A stretch of 64,000 bases of DNA. Origin: Clostridiaceae bacterium. GTDB taxonomy: Bacteria; Bacillota; Clostridia; Peptostreptococcales; T1SED10-28. This document shows positions 29,857 to 39,226 of this stretch, one piece after another; within the stretch, counting starts at the first letter, position 1, and every line of letters begins with the position of its first letter. Both the position numbers and the translations under genes were made by a program. The notes beneath the pieces were generated by a model. The model worked only from the letters and a program-made list of their open reading frames with translations. It was not told the DNA's origin and did no database searches. Location: positions 1 to 64,000 of the forward strand of contig PWFQ01000065.1 of NCBI GenBank assembly GCA_003554105.1, written 5' to 3'.

Positions 29857-30795
29857 ATGTCAGTAAAGGAGCATATCATTGGGAAAGTAATTCTTGCACC
29901 GATGGCAGGTATTACTGACCGAGCATTTCGGGAAATTTGTATTGAACAGGGAGCGGATTTTGTCTATACGGAGATGATTAGTGCAAAAGCACTGAATTAT
30001 AATGACCATAAGACAAAATCTCTATTAATCACGGGTGAAGAGGAAAAACCCTATGGAATCCAAATCTTTGGTTCGGAACCGGAAGTTATTTCTGAAGCTG
30101 TAAAGAGATTAGGAGGGGAAAACCACTCAATTCTTGACATCAACATGGGGTGTCCTGCTCCGAAAGTTGTAAAAAACGGTGATGGAGCGGCTTTGATGTT
30201 GGATCCCCTAAAAGCGGAAAAAATAATGGATGCCGCTGTTAAAGCATCGGACAGAGATGTAACTGCGAAGATTCGACTTGGATGGGATGATCATCGAATC
30301 AATTATCTCGAAATCGCGAAACGACTTGAAGCAAAAGGTGCTAAAGCTATCACTCTGCACGGTCGCACCAGAGAACAGTTTTATTCAGGGAAAGCATTCT
30401 GGGAGCCGATCAGAACGTTAAAAGAAGCATTATCCATACCTGTAATTGGAAATGGAGATATCTTCTCATTTACAGATGCTGAAAATCTTTTAAAGCAAAC
30501 TGCCGTTGAGGCAATTATGATAGGACGGGGTGTAAGGGGAAATCCATTTATTTTCAATGAAATAAAACAGAGAGATGGATGGAGAGGAGTTTCATCTTCA
30601 CAAATGAAGAAAGTGATACTTCGACACATGGAGAAGATTGTGGAATATAAAGGAATTCACAGGGGAGTTCAGGAAATGCGGAAACATTTAGGATGGTATT
30701 TAAAAGGAAAACCGGGTTCCGGAGCGATTAAGAATAGTATTAATCAGACAAAGGAGTATTCTGCGATGAGAAATATTGTCGAAGAGCTCTTCTAA
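29857..30795 (+). CDS. dusB: tRNA-dihydrouridine synthase (DusB type)
   Basis: ILAPMAGITDRAFREICIEQGADFVYTEMIS, NMGCPAPKVVKNGDGAALM, LHGRTREQ. Confidence 0.93.
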   Translation: MSVKEHIIGKVILAPMAGITDRAFREICIEQGADFVYTEMISAKALNYNDHKTKSLLITGEEEKPYGIQIFGSEPEVISEAVKRLGGENHSILDINMGCPAPKVVKNGDGAALMLDPLKAEKIMDAAVKASDRDVTAKIRLGWDDHRINYLEIAKRLEAKGAKAITLHGRTREQFYSGKAFWEPIRTLKEALSIPVIGNGDIFSFTDAENLLKQTAVEAIMIGRGVRGNPFIFNEIKQRDGWRGVSSSQMKKVILRHMEKIVEYKGIHRGVQEMRKHLGWYLKGKPGSGAIKNSINQTKEYSAMRNIVEELF

Positions 30796-30837
30796 AGTCT
30801 AAAAAGTGAAAAACAAGGGGCAATTCACTGTGAATGC

Positions 30838-30866
30838 TTGACATTTTAAGGGCTCTGCCTTATAAT
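30838..30866 (+). promoter_or_regulatory. Consensus sigma-A promoter TTGACA-17-TATAAT upstream of greA
   Basis: Exact -35 and -10 hexamers with 17-nt spacer. Confidence 0.88.
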
Positions 30867-31004
30867 AGCCTCAATGTATATGTCTTCAATTCAAAGGCAC
30901 TGATTCCGTCAGTGCTTCTTTATAATAGAAGAAACATAAGAATCAAACTAGAAATAATCACATAAATCAATGTAAAAACTATGAGGATAAGGGGAGAAGT
31001 GATC

Positions 31005-31487
31005 ATGACAGATGAAATAGTACTAACGGTGAAGGGACGAAAAAAGATTGAGGATGAACTAGAGCACCTTAAAGTTGTAAGGCGTAAGGAAGTAGCTCAA
31101 CGGATTAAACAAGCTATCGATTTTGGAGACATCAGCGAAAACTCGGAATATGATGAAGCAAAGAATGAACAGGCCCAGGTAGAAGAGCGAATTACAAAGC
31201 TTTCCAACATTTTAAAGGCTGCAAAGATTGTTGATGAGAGTGACATAAGTCTGGAGCATGTTAGTATTGGTACGAAAGTGAAGGTTCTTGACATGGATGA
31301 AAAAGAAGAGATTGAATATATAATTGTAGGCTCATCAGAAGCAGACCCCTATGAGCTTAAGGTCTCTAATTCATCTCCTGTCGGAAAAGCTTTACTAAAT
31401 CATAAGGTCGGAGATATTGTTGATGTGAAAATCCCCGACGGAGTAATACAATATGAAATTCTAAGCATTGACAAAGCGGAAGAGTAG
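31005..31487 (+). CDS. greA: Transcription elongation factor GreA
   Basis: LTVKGRKKIEDELEHLKVVRRKEVAQRIKQAIDFGDISENSEYDEAKNEQ. Confidence 0.95.
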   Translation: MTDEIVLTVKGRKKIEDELEHLKVVRRKEVAQRIKQAIDFGDISENSEYDEAKNEQAQVEERITKLSNILKAAKIVDESDISLEHVSIGTKVKVLDMDEKEEIEYIIVGSSEADPYELKVSNSSPVGKALLNHKVGDIVDVKIPDGVIQYEILSIDKAEE

Positions 31488-31508
31488 AGACTGAAGGAAG
31501 GTGAAAAC

Positions 31509-32984
31509 ATGACCACGGAAGAACGAGATGTAAATGAACTCATACAGATACGTAGAGAGAAATTGGAGGACTTAAAGAAAAAAGGGATGGATCCTTTTAA
31601 AATTGAAAAAGTCATGGTTACTCACTACAGCAAAGAGATTATCGATGGGTATGATGCAAATGAAGGAAGCAGAGTAACTATTGCAGGGAGATTGATGGCG
31701 AAACGGGGTCATGGGAAAGCGAGTTTTATTCATCTGCAGGACAAAGATGGAAGAATCCAATGCTATATCAGACAGGACCGTATAGGCGAGGAACTGTATG
31801 AAATCTTTAAAACCTTTGACATCGGAGACATCCTCGAGGTCACGGGAGAAGTTTTTAAGACAAAAAAAGGCGAAGTAACGGTTAAGGCGGAAGCCTTGCG
31901 ACTACTTACTAAATCATTACAGATTCTGCCTGAGAAATTTCATGGTTTAAAGGATCAGGATTTGCGATACAGACAGCGTTATGTTGATATGATCATGAAT
32001 CCTGAAGTCAAAGAAACCTTTATTACCCGTTCCAAAGTGATTAATGCATTTCGGGAGTTCCTAAACAATCGAGAGTACATTGAGGTGGAAACACCGATTT
32101 TGAGTACAATCGCAGGGGGTGCAAATGCAAAACCTTTTGTTACTCACCACAAGACTCTTGATCTCGATATGTATCTGAGAATTGCAACGGAATTACCATT
32201 AAAAAGGTTAACCGTGGGAGGAATGGATCGCGTATATGAAATCGGCCGATTATTCAGGAACGAAGGAATGAGTATAAAGCATAATCCTGAGTTTACTACA
32301 ATTGAATTATATGAAGCATATGCAGACTATAATGATATGATGGAGATCACAGAAAGCATTGTTGCTTATGCAGCAGAAAAAGCTCTCGGGACGACAGAGG
32401 TTATCTACGGAGAGAAGGAGATTGACTTTACACCTCCATGGCCGAGGATTTCCATGATTGATGCCTGTAAGGAATATGGCGGTGTCGATTTTCATGAAAT
32501 CAAGACTGATGAGGAAGCCCTTGAGGTTGCTAAAAAACTGCATATTGATGTGGAAAAGGGGATGAAACGGGGACATATCATTAATGCGGTTTTTGAAGAG
32601 TATGTGGAGGAACACCTTATTCAACCGACATTTATCACAAATCATCCCGTTGAAGTATCTCCCCTGGCAAAAAGGAATCCGGAACACCCGGAATTGACGA
32701 ATCGGTTTGAAGCTTTTGTAAATGGTTGGGAAATTGCCAATGCCTTTTCCGAGTTGAATGATCCGATTGACCAGAGGGAACGATTCGAAGAGCAGGCTGC
32801 AAAAAGAGAATCCGGTGATGACGAAGCACATATGCTGGATGAAGATTTCCTTAATGCACTTGAGGTTGGATTGCCTCCTACAGGTGGATTGGGAATAGGA
32901 ATTGACCGATTGGTGATGCTTCTAACTAACTCACCGTCTATTCGAGATGTTATTTTGTTCCCGACCATGAAACCATTAGAGTAA
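31509..32984 (+). CDS. lysS: Lysyl-tRNA synthetase (class II)
   Basis: [58 protein letters not shown]. Confidence 0.97.
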   Translation: MTTEERDVNELIQIRREKLEDLKKKGMDPFKIEKVMVTHYSKEIIDGYDANEGSRVTIAGRLMAKRGHGKASFIHLQDKDGRIQCYIRQDRIGEELYEIFKTFDIGDILEVTGEVFKTKKGEVTVKAEALRLLTKSLQILPEKFHGLKDQDLRYRQRYVDMIMNPEVKETFITRSKVINAFREFLNNREYIEVETPILSTIAGGANAKPFVTHHKTLDLDMYLRIATELPLKRLTVGGMDRVYEIGRLFRNEGMSIKHNPEFTTIELYEAYADYNDMMEITESIVAYAAEKALGTTEVIYGEKEIDFTPPWPRISMIDACKEYGGVDFHEIKTDEEALEVAKKLHIDVEKGMKRGHIINAVFEEYVEEHLIQPTFITNHPVEVSPLAKRNPEHPELTNRFEAFVNGWEIANAFSELNDPIDQRERFEEQAAKRESGDDEAHMLDEDFLNALEVGLPPTGGLGIGIDRLVMLLTNSPSIRDVILFPTMKPLE

Positions 32985-33022
32985 AAAGTATTGGTGCGGA
33001 GGATATTGAGGGGGATGACCAA

Positions 33023-34288
33023 ATGGGGTTGAAGTTATTAATTTTTAACAGCAATAAATGGAGTATTCTGGCAGGAATAGTATTGATTATTTTGCTGACA
33101 TCAGGTTGTACAGAAGACGACATTAATCCTCAGATAGAAATTGACGATGGTGATGGGGAAGAAGAAGTTGTCTATACAGATGAAATTGGTTTTCGGATAG
33201 AAGATCCTTGGATTCCCAGCAGAAAATCATCAACAAATGCTTAACCTACTCAATCCTGGGAACCCTATAAAGTTGACCGGGAAGTAAAAGGGCTTTATTT
33301 CACTGAATACACTCTTTCACGAGGAGAAGAATTTGTAAGTGAGCTGATCAGGAAAACTGAGGAATCGGTGATCAATTCATGGGTAATTAATGTAAAAAAT
33401 GATAATGGCTACGTGACATATTCTGCTCAAATCCCAATCGTCGAAGAAATTGAATCTTCTCTGAGAATCGTGAGAGATATGCCTTCTATGATGGACAGAC
33501 TACGAAAACATGATATTTATCCGATTGCCCGGATTGTTGCTTTTAAGGACCGGGTAGGAGCAGTGGAGATGCCTGAGTTGGCCCTGAAAGATGAAGATGG
33601 TAATATTTGGAGAGATAATAAAGGGGATGCATGGCTGAATCCTTATAAGCAGGAGAGCTGGGATTATCTGGTGAGTATTGCTAAAGATGCAGTGAGAATG
33701 GGTTTTAAGGATATTCAGTTCGATTACGTTCGTTTTCCCACAGATGGAAGAACCAGCGCAATAGACTATCAGGGCTATGATGAAGGAGGCACCCAGTCTG
33801 AAGCCATCGCAGATTTTCTTGAATATGTCAGACAGGAATTAAAGCCTTATGGTGCAATTGTCTCAGCGGATATTTTTGGCTGGGCACTTGTGGAAACCGG
33901 GGGAGCCAGTGTAGGTCATCATCTGGAGACGATTATACCTTCAGTGGACATCATATTACCCATGGTATACCCTTCCCACTATGGTCCGGGGATCTTCGGT
34001 TTCAGCAAGCCTGATCTTCATCCCTATGAAATGGTATATTTAACTTTGGAGAGTGCCCAGGAGCGATATGCAATGGTGGAATACCACGAGCAGGAACTGG
34101 CACGAATTCGTCCCTGGCTTCAAGATTTTACAGCAAGTTATTTGGGATCAGGGAATTGGATGCCCTATGGAGTTGATGAAGTGTTGACTCAAATCCAAGC
34201 AACCTATGACAGAGAAATCGAGGAATGGGTTCTGTGGAATGCACAAAATAATTACACATGGGATGCCATAAGAAAAATCAGTGACTAG
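33023..34288 (+). pseudogene. DUF4015-like (putative glycoside hydrolase) lipoprotein gene interrupted by one in-frame TAA (33242-33244)
   Basis: ORFs 33023..33244 and 33368..34288 are in the same frame; codons between are open except one TAA; lipobox LLTSGC upstream, VKGLYFTEYTLS (domain start) between the stop and the next ATG. Confidence 0.75.
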
Positions 34289-34299
34289 TTTAAACATCT

Positions 34300-34322
34300 A
34301 AATCATCCTGCGGGATGATTTT
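34300..34322 (+). terminator. Intrinsic terminator
   Basis: AATCATCC-TGC-GGGATGATTTTTTC. Confidence 0.8.
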
Positions 34323-34377
34323 TTCTTTTTGTTGATTTAATCGGGTAAGGTGAAGAATGTAGTAGCGAATGGGAAAA

Positions 34378-34400
34378 AGGATGGTCAGGAAGACCATCCT
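34378..34400 (-). terminator. Terminator-like hairpin downstream of HD-GYP gene
   Basis: AGGATGGTC-AGGAA-GACCATCCT. Confidence 0.6.
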
Positions 34401-34401
34401 A

Positions 34402-35991
34402 TTATATGTCTTTTACAATGTTTTCAATTAAAGAATAGGAAGAGATACTTAATTCAGACATTGCATCGACAACCTTGGGGTCCAGCTGATTGCCGCTGCA
34501 TTCCTTGATTGTCTTAATGGCGAATTCAATGGATTCAGCTTTTCGATAGGGACGGGAGCTTGTAATTGCATCAAAGGTATCAGCAACCGCAACGATTCGT
34601 GCGGGATAGGGGATTTCCTCCCCACAGAGCAGACCCGGATATGAAGAGAATTTGTGATATATGTTACCGTCCCATCGTTCGTGATGATAAAACACTATAT
34701 CCTTTATAGTATCGTAGGAATTGATATTTTCCAGGATCTCCTTACCGATCTCCGGATGCTTTTTCATTCGTATGTATTCTTTATCCAATAACGGTCCCGG
34801 TTTTCTGAGAATTTCATCAGGGATCCCCACTTTTCCCATGTCATGAAGGAGTGCACCGATATAGGTTTCAAACTGCTGTTGCTTTGGCATGCCAAGTTTT
34901 TTAGCTAAGAGAAGGCTGATTCTTGCAACCCTCCGGTTGTGATTCCCGGTGTACGGGTCCCGATAATCAATTGCTGCAGCAAAGGTGTTGGCAACTTCAG
35001 ATACAAATTGCTTCATCTTATGCTCTTCTTTTTCCAACTGTTTGTTGAGGTCCTGTAAATCACTTGTACGCTTTTGCAGCTGAACTGCTAAGAGCTTTGC
35101 ACGAAGGTATAGGATAAATAAAAGGCTGAAAGCAATAAAACCAATCACCAATAAAAACTGAATCCTTGAAGCGGTTAGATAATTCCGTTCAACGTTCATT
35201 CCAAACCATTTATGATCAAGTTCTTCAAAGCGGCCTTCCGCCTCGAGAGAGCGGATTATTTTTGAAAGTGTTTTTGCCAACAGGGGTTCGCTTCGAGAGA
35301 TGGCAATTCCGTAGGACTTGCGGGTATTATTAAGGGGATGGATATAGTAGGAAGACTCAAGACCCAAATCTCTCAGATAATAAGAAGCAACGATGGAATT
35401 TTCCATGAGATAATACTCATCCTGGGCCAAAAGGGTTTCGATTCCGTGATGAAAATCTTCAACGAGAATTACATCATTCACCGTATTGTTTGAAGCAAAT
35501 GCCTCTCTTGCGATTTGGTTTTGAAAGATCAGATTAAAATCTGACATTCCGGATGTCGATGATATCTCTATAGGACGCGATGAAACGAGGGACTGGGTTA
35601 CTGTAAAATAAGGATGACTGTAAAGCACACGATCTTCCAAGTGTTCTCCTAAGGAGATACCGCTAATTCCATGAATTTCATCACTTTCAAGAGCTGACAG
35701 GGCATCCGACCAATCCATTAATCGATACTCGAAGGAAAAGCCGAACTCATCCTCAAGAGATTGAAGTAAATCGATCTCATATCCTTGAAGCAATCCTGTC
35801 TCATCCAGGAAAGAAAAAGGGGCATTATTTTCTTGAACAGCAATGATATAATCAGAGTTTCCAATGGAGATCCGTTCTTCTTCGTTTAGCTGATAGCGAA
35901 AAAAAGGGAGTCTGAAGTAGAGAAAAACTGCAAGAAAAATGAGGGTAATCATGAAATAAGCAATTAGCAATGATTTTACAGTTCGATTCAT
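34402..35991 (-). CDS. Periplasmic amino-acid-binding-like (SBP_bac_3) sensor fused to HD-GYP phosphodiesterase-type domain
   Basis: N-terminal TM, DYIIAVQENNAPFSFLDETGLLQGYEIDLLQSLEDEFG, second TM, HNRRVARIS, HDMGKVGIPDEIL, HHERWDG. Confidence 0.9.
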   Translation of the reverse strand: MNRTVKSLLIAYFMITLIFLAVFLYFRLPFFRYQLNEEERISIGNSDYIIAVQENNAPFSFLDETGLLQGYEIDLLQSLEDEFGFSFEYRLMDWSDALSALESDEIHGISGISLGEHLEDRVLYSHPYFTVTQSLVSSRPIEISSTSGMSDFNLIFQNQIAREAFASNNTVNDVILVEDFHHGIETLLAQDEYYLMENSIVASYYLRDLGLESSYYIHPLNNTRKSYGIAISRSEPLLAKTLSKIIRSLEAEGRFEELDHKWFGMNVERNYLTASRIQFLLVIGFIAFSLLFILYLRAKLLAVQLQKRTSDLQDLNKQLEKEEHKMKQFVSEVANTFAAAIDYRDPYTGNHNRRVARISLLLAKKLGMPKQQQFETYIGALLHDMGKVGIPDEILRKPGPLLDKEYIRMKKHPEIGKEILENINSYDTIKDIVFYHHERWDGNIYHKFSSYPGLLCGEEIPYPARIVAVADTFDAITSSRPYRKAESIEFAIKTIKECSGNQLDPKVVDAMSELSISSYSLIENIVKDI

Positions 35992-36157
35992 GCAATCCCC
36001 CCTAGTAGTGAAATGACTATAAACATAGTATACTATGTATTATAATAAAACATAACAATATTTACTAGAAGATTAAGAAAATTTTGGTGAAAAAGGGTAT
36101 AATGTATAGAAACGCTTAAATTCTTTAAAAATAAACATCTTGCGAGGAGGGATAAAA

Positions 36158-36814
36158 GTGAACCTTGAATTTTTGCAGAAGGAGTATTTTGACGGTCTGC
36201 TTCGATCTGATAGAAATCAATGCTATCAGATTGTAAAAAAAGCCCTTGATGAAGGAACATCAATTCAAGAAATTTATGAAGGAGTCTTCACTCAATCGAT
36301 GATCAAGGTGGGAGAATTGTGGGAAGCGAATAAAATGACAGTTGCACAGGAACATTTGGCTACAGCAATTACTCAAAGTGTAATTTCCGGTTTGTATGAG
36401 TATGTCTTCTTAAACAAAAAAAGCGAATATAAAGGCAAAATGATCTTAACCTGTGTAGGAGATGAACTGCATGAGCTTGGACCCCGTATGCTTGGAGATC
36501 TTATTGAGATGGATGGTTGGGACGTTCGGTATCTTGGTGCGAATATGCCTGTGGATTCAGTAGTGGCTTTAGCCATGGAAGAGGAGCCAAATCTTGTGGG
36601 AATTTCATCAACAATGGCTGCAAACAAAGATTTGATCAAGGAACTGGTAGTGAAACTGAGGAAAAACTACAACGAAAATGTTCCAATTATGGTAGGAGGA
36701 TTAGCATTTTTGATTAACCCTGATCTCTATAGCTACACGGGAGCAGATTATTTCGGAAAAAATTATAATGATGCTTTAAAGTATTCCAGAGAAGTTGCGA
36801 TGATCGGTTCTTAG
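36158..36814 (+). CDS. Stand-alone cobalamin-binding protein with CarH/LitR-type cap + B12-binding domain, no HTH
   Basis: GELWEANKMTVAQEHLAT (W-x9-EH) and GDELHELG (ExHxxG); GTG start after GAGGAGGG (track start 36140 lies upstream of the RBS). Confidence 0.88.
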   Translation: MNLEFLQKEYFDGLLRSDRNQCYQIVKKALDEGTSIQEIYEGVFTQSMIKVGELWEANKMTVAQEHLATAITQSVISGLYEYVFLNKKSEYKGKMILTCVGDELHELGPRMLGDLIEMDGWDVRYLGANMPVDSVVALAMEEEPNLVGISSTMAANKDLIKELVVKLRKNYNENVPIMVGGLAFLINPDLYSYTGADYFGKNYNDALKYSREVAMIGS

Positions 36815-36840
36815 ATTTGAAGAAGAAGGAGAGGGAAGGA

Positions 36841-38049
36841 ATGGGAATCAATGATAGCAGTAATGGCTTCATTGTTTTATGTGACAGGGAGGGAGTCATT
36901 ACTGAAATAATAAGGAATGAAATGCAGGAAGATTTGATGCTCAATACAATGAACTATTTCCAGGATTATCTCGAGGATAAGAGCAATGATAAGTACCATA
37001 AATTTTATGGGGAAGTATTTTCTGAAGGATCCTGTATGGGATGGGAAATGAATGTGCAGGGGACGAATCAGGTTATTCCTTTGAGCTTCTCTGGACTGGT
37101 GCATGATAAAGGATTGATCATACTGGCAGCGGAAAGCACAGGAAGAATGCTCGCTTATTATGAAGAACTGGTGAAATTAAATAATGAGCATGTGAATGTC
37201 ATTCGGGGGATGATGAAGAAAATCACAAAGATAGAGAATCGGGAACCGGAAAATGATCAGAGACCCTATGACAAAATAAGCACCCTTAATAATGAGTTGC
37301 TCAATACCCAAAGGGAGCTAACCAAAACAAATGTTGAACTAAAGCGTTTAAATGTACAAAAAAATGAGTACTTGGGAATGGCTGCCCACGATCTTAGGAA
37401 TCCTATCGGAAATATTATGGCCTACAGTGAAATTTTAAAAGACGAGCTTACGGAGTCTATCAACGAGGAACAACAGGAGATCATTGCAACAATTCATCAA
37501 TCCAGTGAATATATGCTGAAGCTTATTGACGATTTTCTGGATGTATCGAAGATTCAGGTGGGAAAATTAATCCTTAATAAAAAGATCACAAACCTTTGTG
37601 ACTTAGTGAAGAGCAATGTATCGATTAATCAAATTGTCGCACAGAGAAAAGAGATTCTTCTGACCTATGAGTGTTATGCGGAGACCCTTTTGCTCGACAT
37701 TGACCCAATCAAAATGAATCAGGTTCTCAACAATTTAATCAGTAATTCGATTAAATTTTCCTATGCCCGAAGCGAAATCTGCGTACGTGTGAAGATTATC
37801 GGAGGAGATGCAGTAATTGAGGTCATTGATCAAGGGCTTGGAATTTCCAAGGAAGATATCGGATTGTTGTTCAAACCCTATAGTCAGACGAGAACGAAAA
37901 GCACCAAGGGTGAAAAAGGGGAAGGGTTAGGACTTGCCATTGCGAAGAAGATTGCAAATGGCCACGGTGGAGACATTTTTGTTGAATCGGAAGAGGGAAA
38001 AGGAACAAAGTTTCTTGTATCACTTCCAATTGAATCAACGGGCATATAA
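36841..38049 (+). CDS. Sensor histidine kinase (PAS-like N-terminus), probably co-transcribed with the B12-binding protein
   Basis: H-box GMAAHDLRNPIGNIMAYSEIL, NNLISNSIKFSYA, GEGLGLAIAKKIANGHGG; start MGINDSS after GGAGAGGGAAGGA. Confidence 0.9.
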   Translation: MGINDSSNGFIVLCDREGVITEIIRNEMQEDLMLNTMNYFQDYLEDKSNDKYHKFYGEVFSEGSCMGWEMNVQGTNQVIPLSFSGLVHDKGLIILAAESTGRMLAYYEELVKLNNEHVNVIRGMMKKITKIENREPENDQRPYDKISTLNNELLNTQRELTKTNVELKRLNVQKNEYLGMAAHDLRNPIGNIMAYSEILKDELTESINEEQQEIIATIHQSSEYMLKLIDDFLDVSKIQVGKLILNKKITNLCDLVKSNVSINQIVAQRKEILLTYECYAETLLLDIDPIKMNQVLNNLISNSIKFSYARSEICVRVKIIGGDAVIEVIDQGLGISKEDIGLLFKPYSQTRTKSTKGEKGEGLGLAIAKKIANGHGGDIFVESEEGKGTKFLVSLPIESTGI

Positions 38050-38072
38050 AGATGACCTAGAAGGAGATAAAT

Positions 38073-38819
38073 ATGGAGCTGGCATTGAAAGGAATTATTG
38101 TGGGATTGATTATTGTTTTGCCGGGAATGAGTGGAGGGACGGTTTTTCTTATTCTCGGTTTGTATGAAACGATGATTAAAGACCTTGTAAAATTTAATCT
38201 TAAACCTTATCTTCCTCTGGTAATTGGTATGACTGTGGGAATTTTCATAGCGGGTTTAAGCCTTGCTTTTATCTTCGAGCAGTATAGAGATCCCAGTGCG
38301 ATGTTTTTATTGGGATGTGTATTAGCTTCCCTGCAACCAATATTAAGAGGGCAAGCAACGAAGAACCCCAGGCATTACTTTATTTTAGCAGCAGGGTTTA
38401 TTATTGGATTTCTAATGGCGGGAGAGCCTATTGAAATTGCTGATAGTGTAGGTGATGCATCTCTGCCTTATCTTATGCTCTCAGGTGCATTAGCGAGTGC
38501 TACGATGATCGTTCCTGGTCTTCCCGGGAGCGGAGTAATGATTATCATGGGGATCTATGATGATGTTCTGTTCTATCTCAGCCAATTTCAATTGTTGGAG
38601 CTTGCGGTTTTCGGTGCAGGTGGAATCATCGGAATTTTGGGGTTGGCCAAAGGACTCGAATCCATGTACACGCATTACAGGAAAGCCATTGCCTATGGAT
38701 TCTCAGGATTAATTATCGGTTCATCGAGAGCACTACTTCCTGAAGTATGGACGCCATTTGTGGTGATTGTCGGTATACTTGGTTTTTCAGTCGTTTACTA
38801 CTATGGTCGAGGAAAATAA
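38073..38819 (+). CDS. DUF368 family membrane protein (family linked to undecaprenyl-phosphate translocation)
   Basis: ALKGIIVGLIIVLPGMSGGTVFLILGLYETMI; IVPGLPGSGVMIIMGIYD. Confidence 0.88.
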   Translation: MELALKGIIVGLIIVLPGMSGGTVFLILGLYETMIKDLVKFNLKPYLPLVIGMTVGIFIAGLSLAFIFEQYRDPSAMFLLGCVLASLQPILRGQATKNPRHYFILAAGFIIGFLMAGEPIEIADSVGDASLPYLMLSGALASATMIVPGLPGSGVMIIMGIYDDVLFYLSQFQLLELAVFGAGGIIGILGLAKGLESMYTHYRKAIAYGFSGLIIGSSRALLPEVWTPFVVIVGILGFSVVYYYGRGK

Positions 38820-38902
38820 CCGAAGACAATAAAAAGAGCACCAGGGAAGCAAATCACAAATAAGGAAAGTGAATTATGGGAACGCTTATGATATTCGAGA
38901 GA

Positions 38903-39226
38903 TTATAAAAACAACCATTGATAAAGAACAGTTCCAAATATTCCTGCAACGACAGCAATCAATAAGTTCCCTTTGAAATAAGCGACCACTGCTGCAAGAA
39001 TTCCGCCGGTTACAGAGGAGGCCATGTGATTTGTGGAAAATAGAATTTCAGGAAAGATAAGAGCTCCCAGTGCGGCATAGGGGATTAACTTCAAAAAATT
39101 CTCCACAGAGGGATTGAGTCGAAACTCTTTAAGAAAGAGCATTGGTAAAGCCCTTGGAATATAGGTGACAAGAGACATGCCTATAACAAGGATGAAAATT
39201 CTAAAAAGATTCGGTTCGCTCGTCAT
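38903..39226 (-). CDS. azlD: Branched-chain amino acid exporter small subunit, AzlD family
   Basis: LVTYIPRALPMLFLKEFRL...FLKLIPYAALGALIFPEIL; start MTSEPN at 39226 overlapping azlC by ATGA. Confidence 0.88.
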   Translation of the reverse strand: MTSEPNLFRIFILVIGMSLVTYIPRALPMLFLKEFRLNPSVENFLKLIPYAALGALIFPEILFSTNHMASSVTGGILAAVVAYFKGNLLIAVVAGIFGTVLYQWLFL

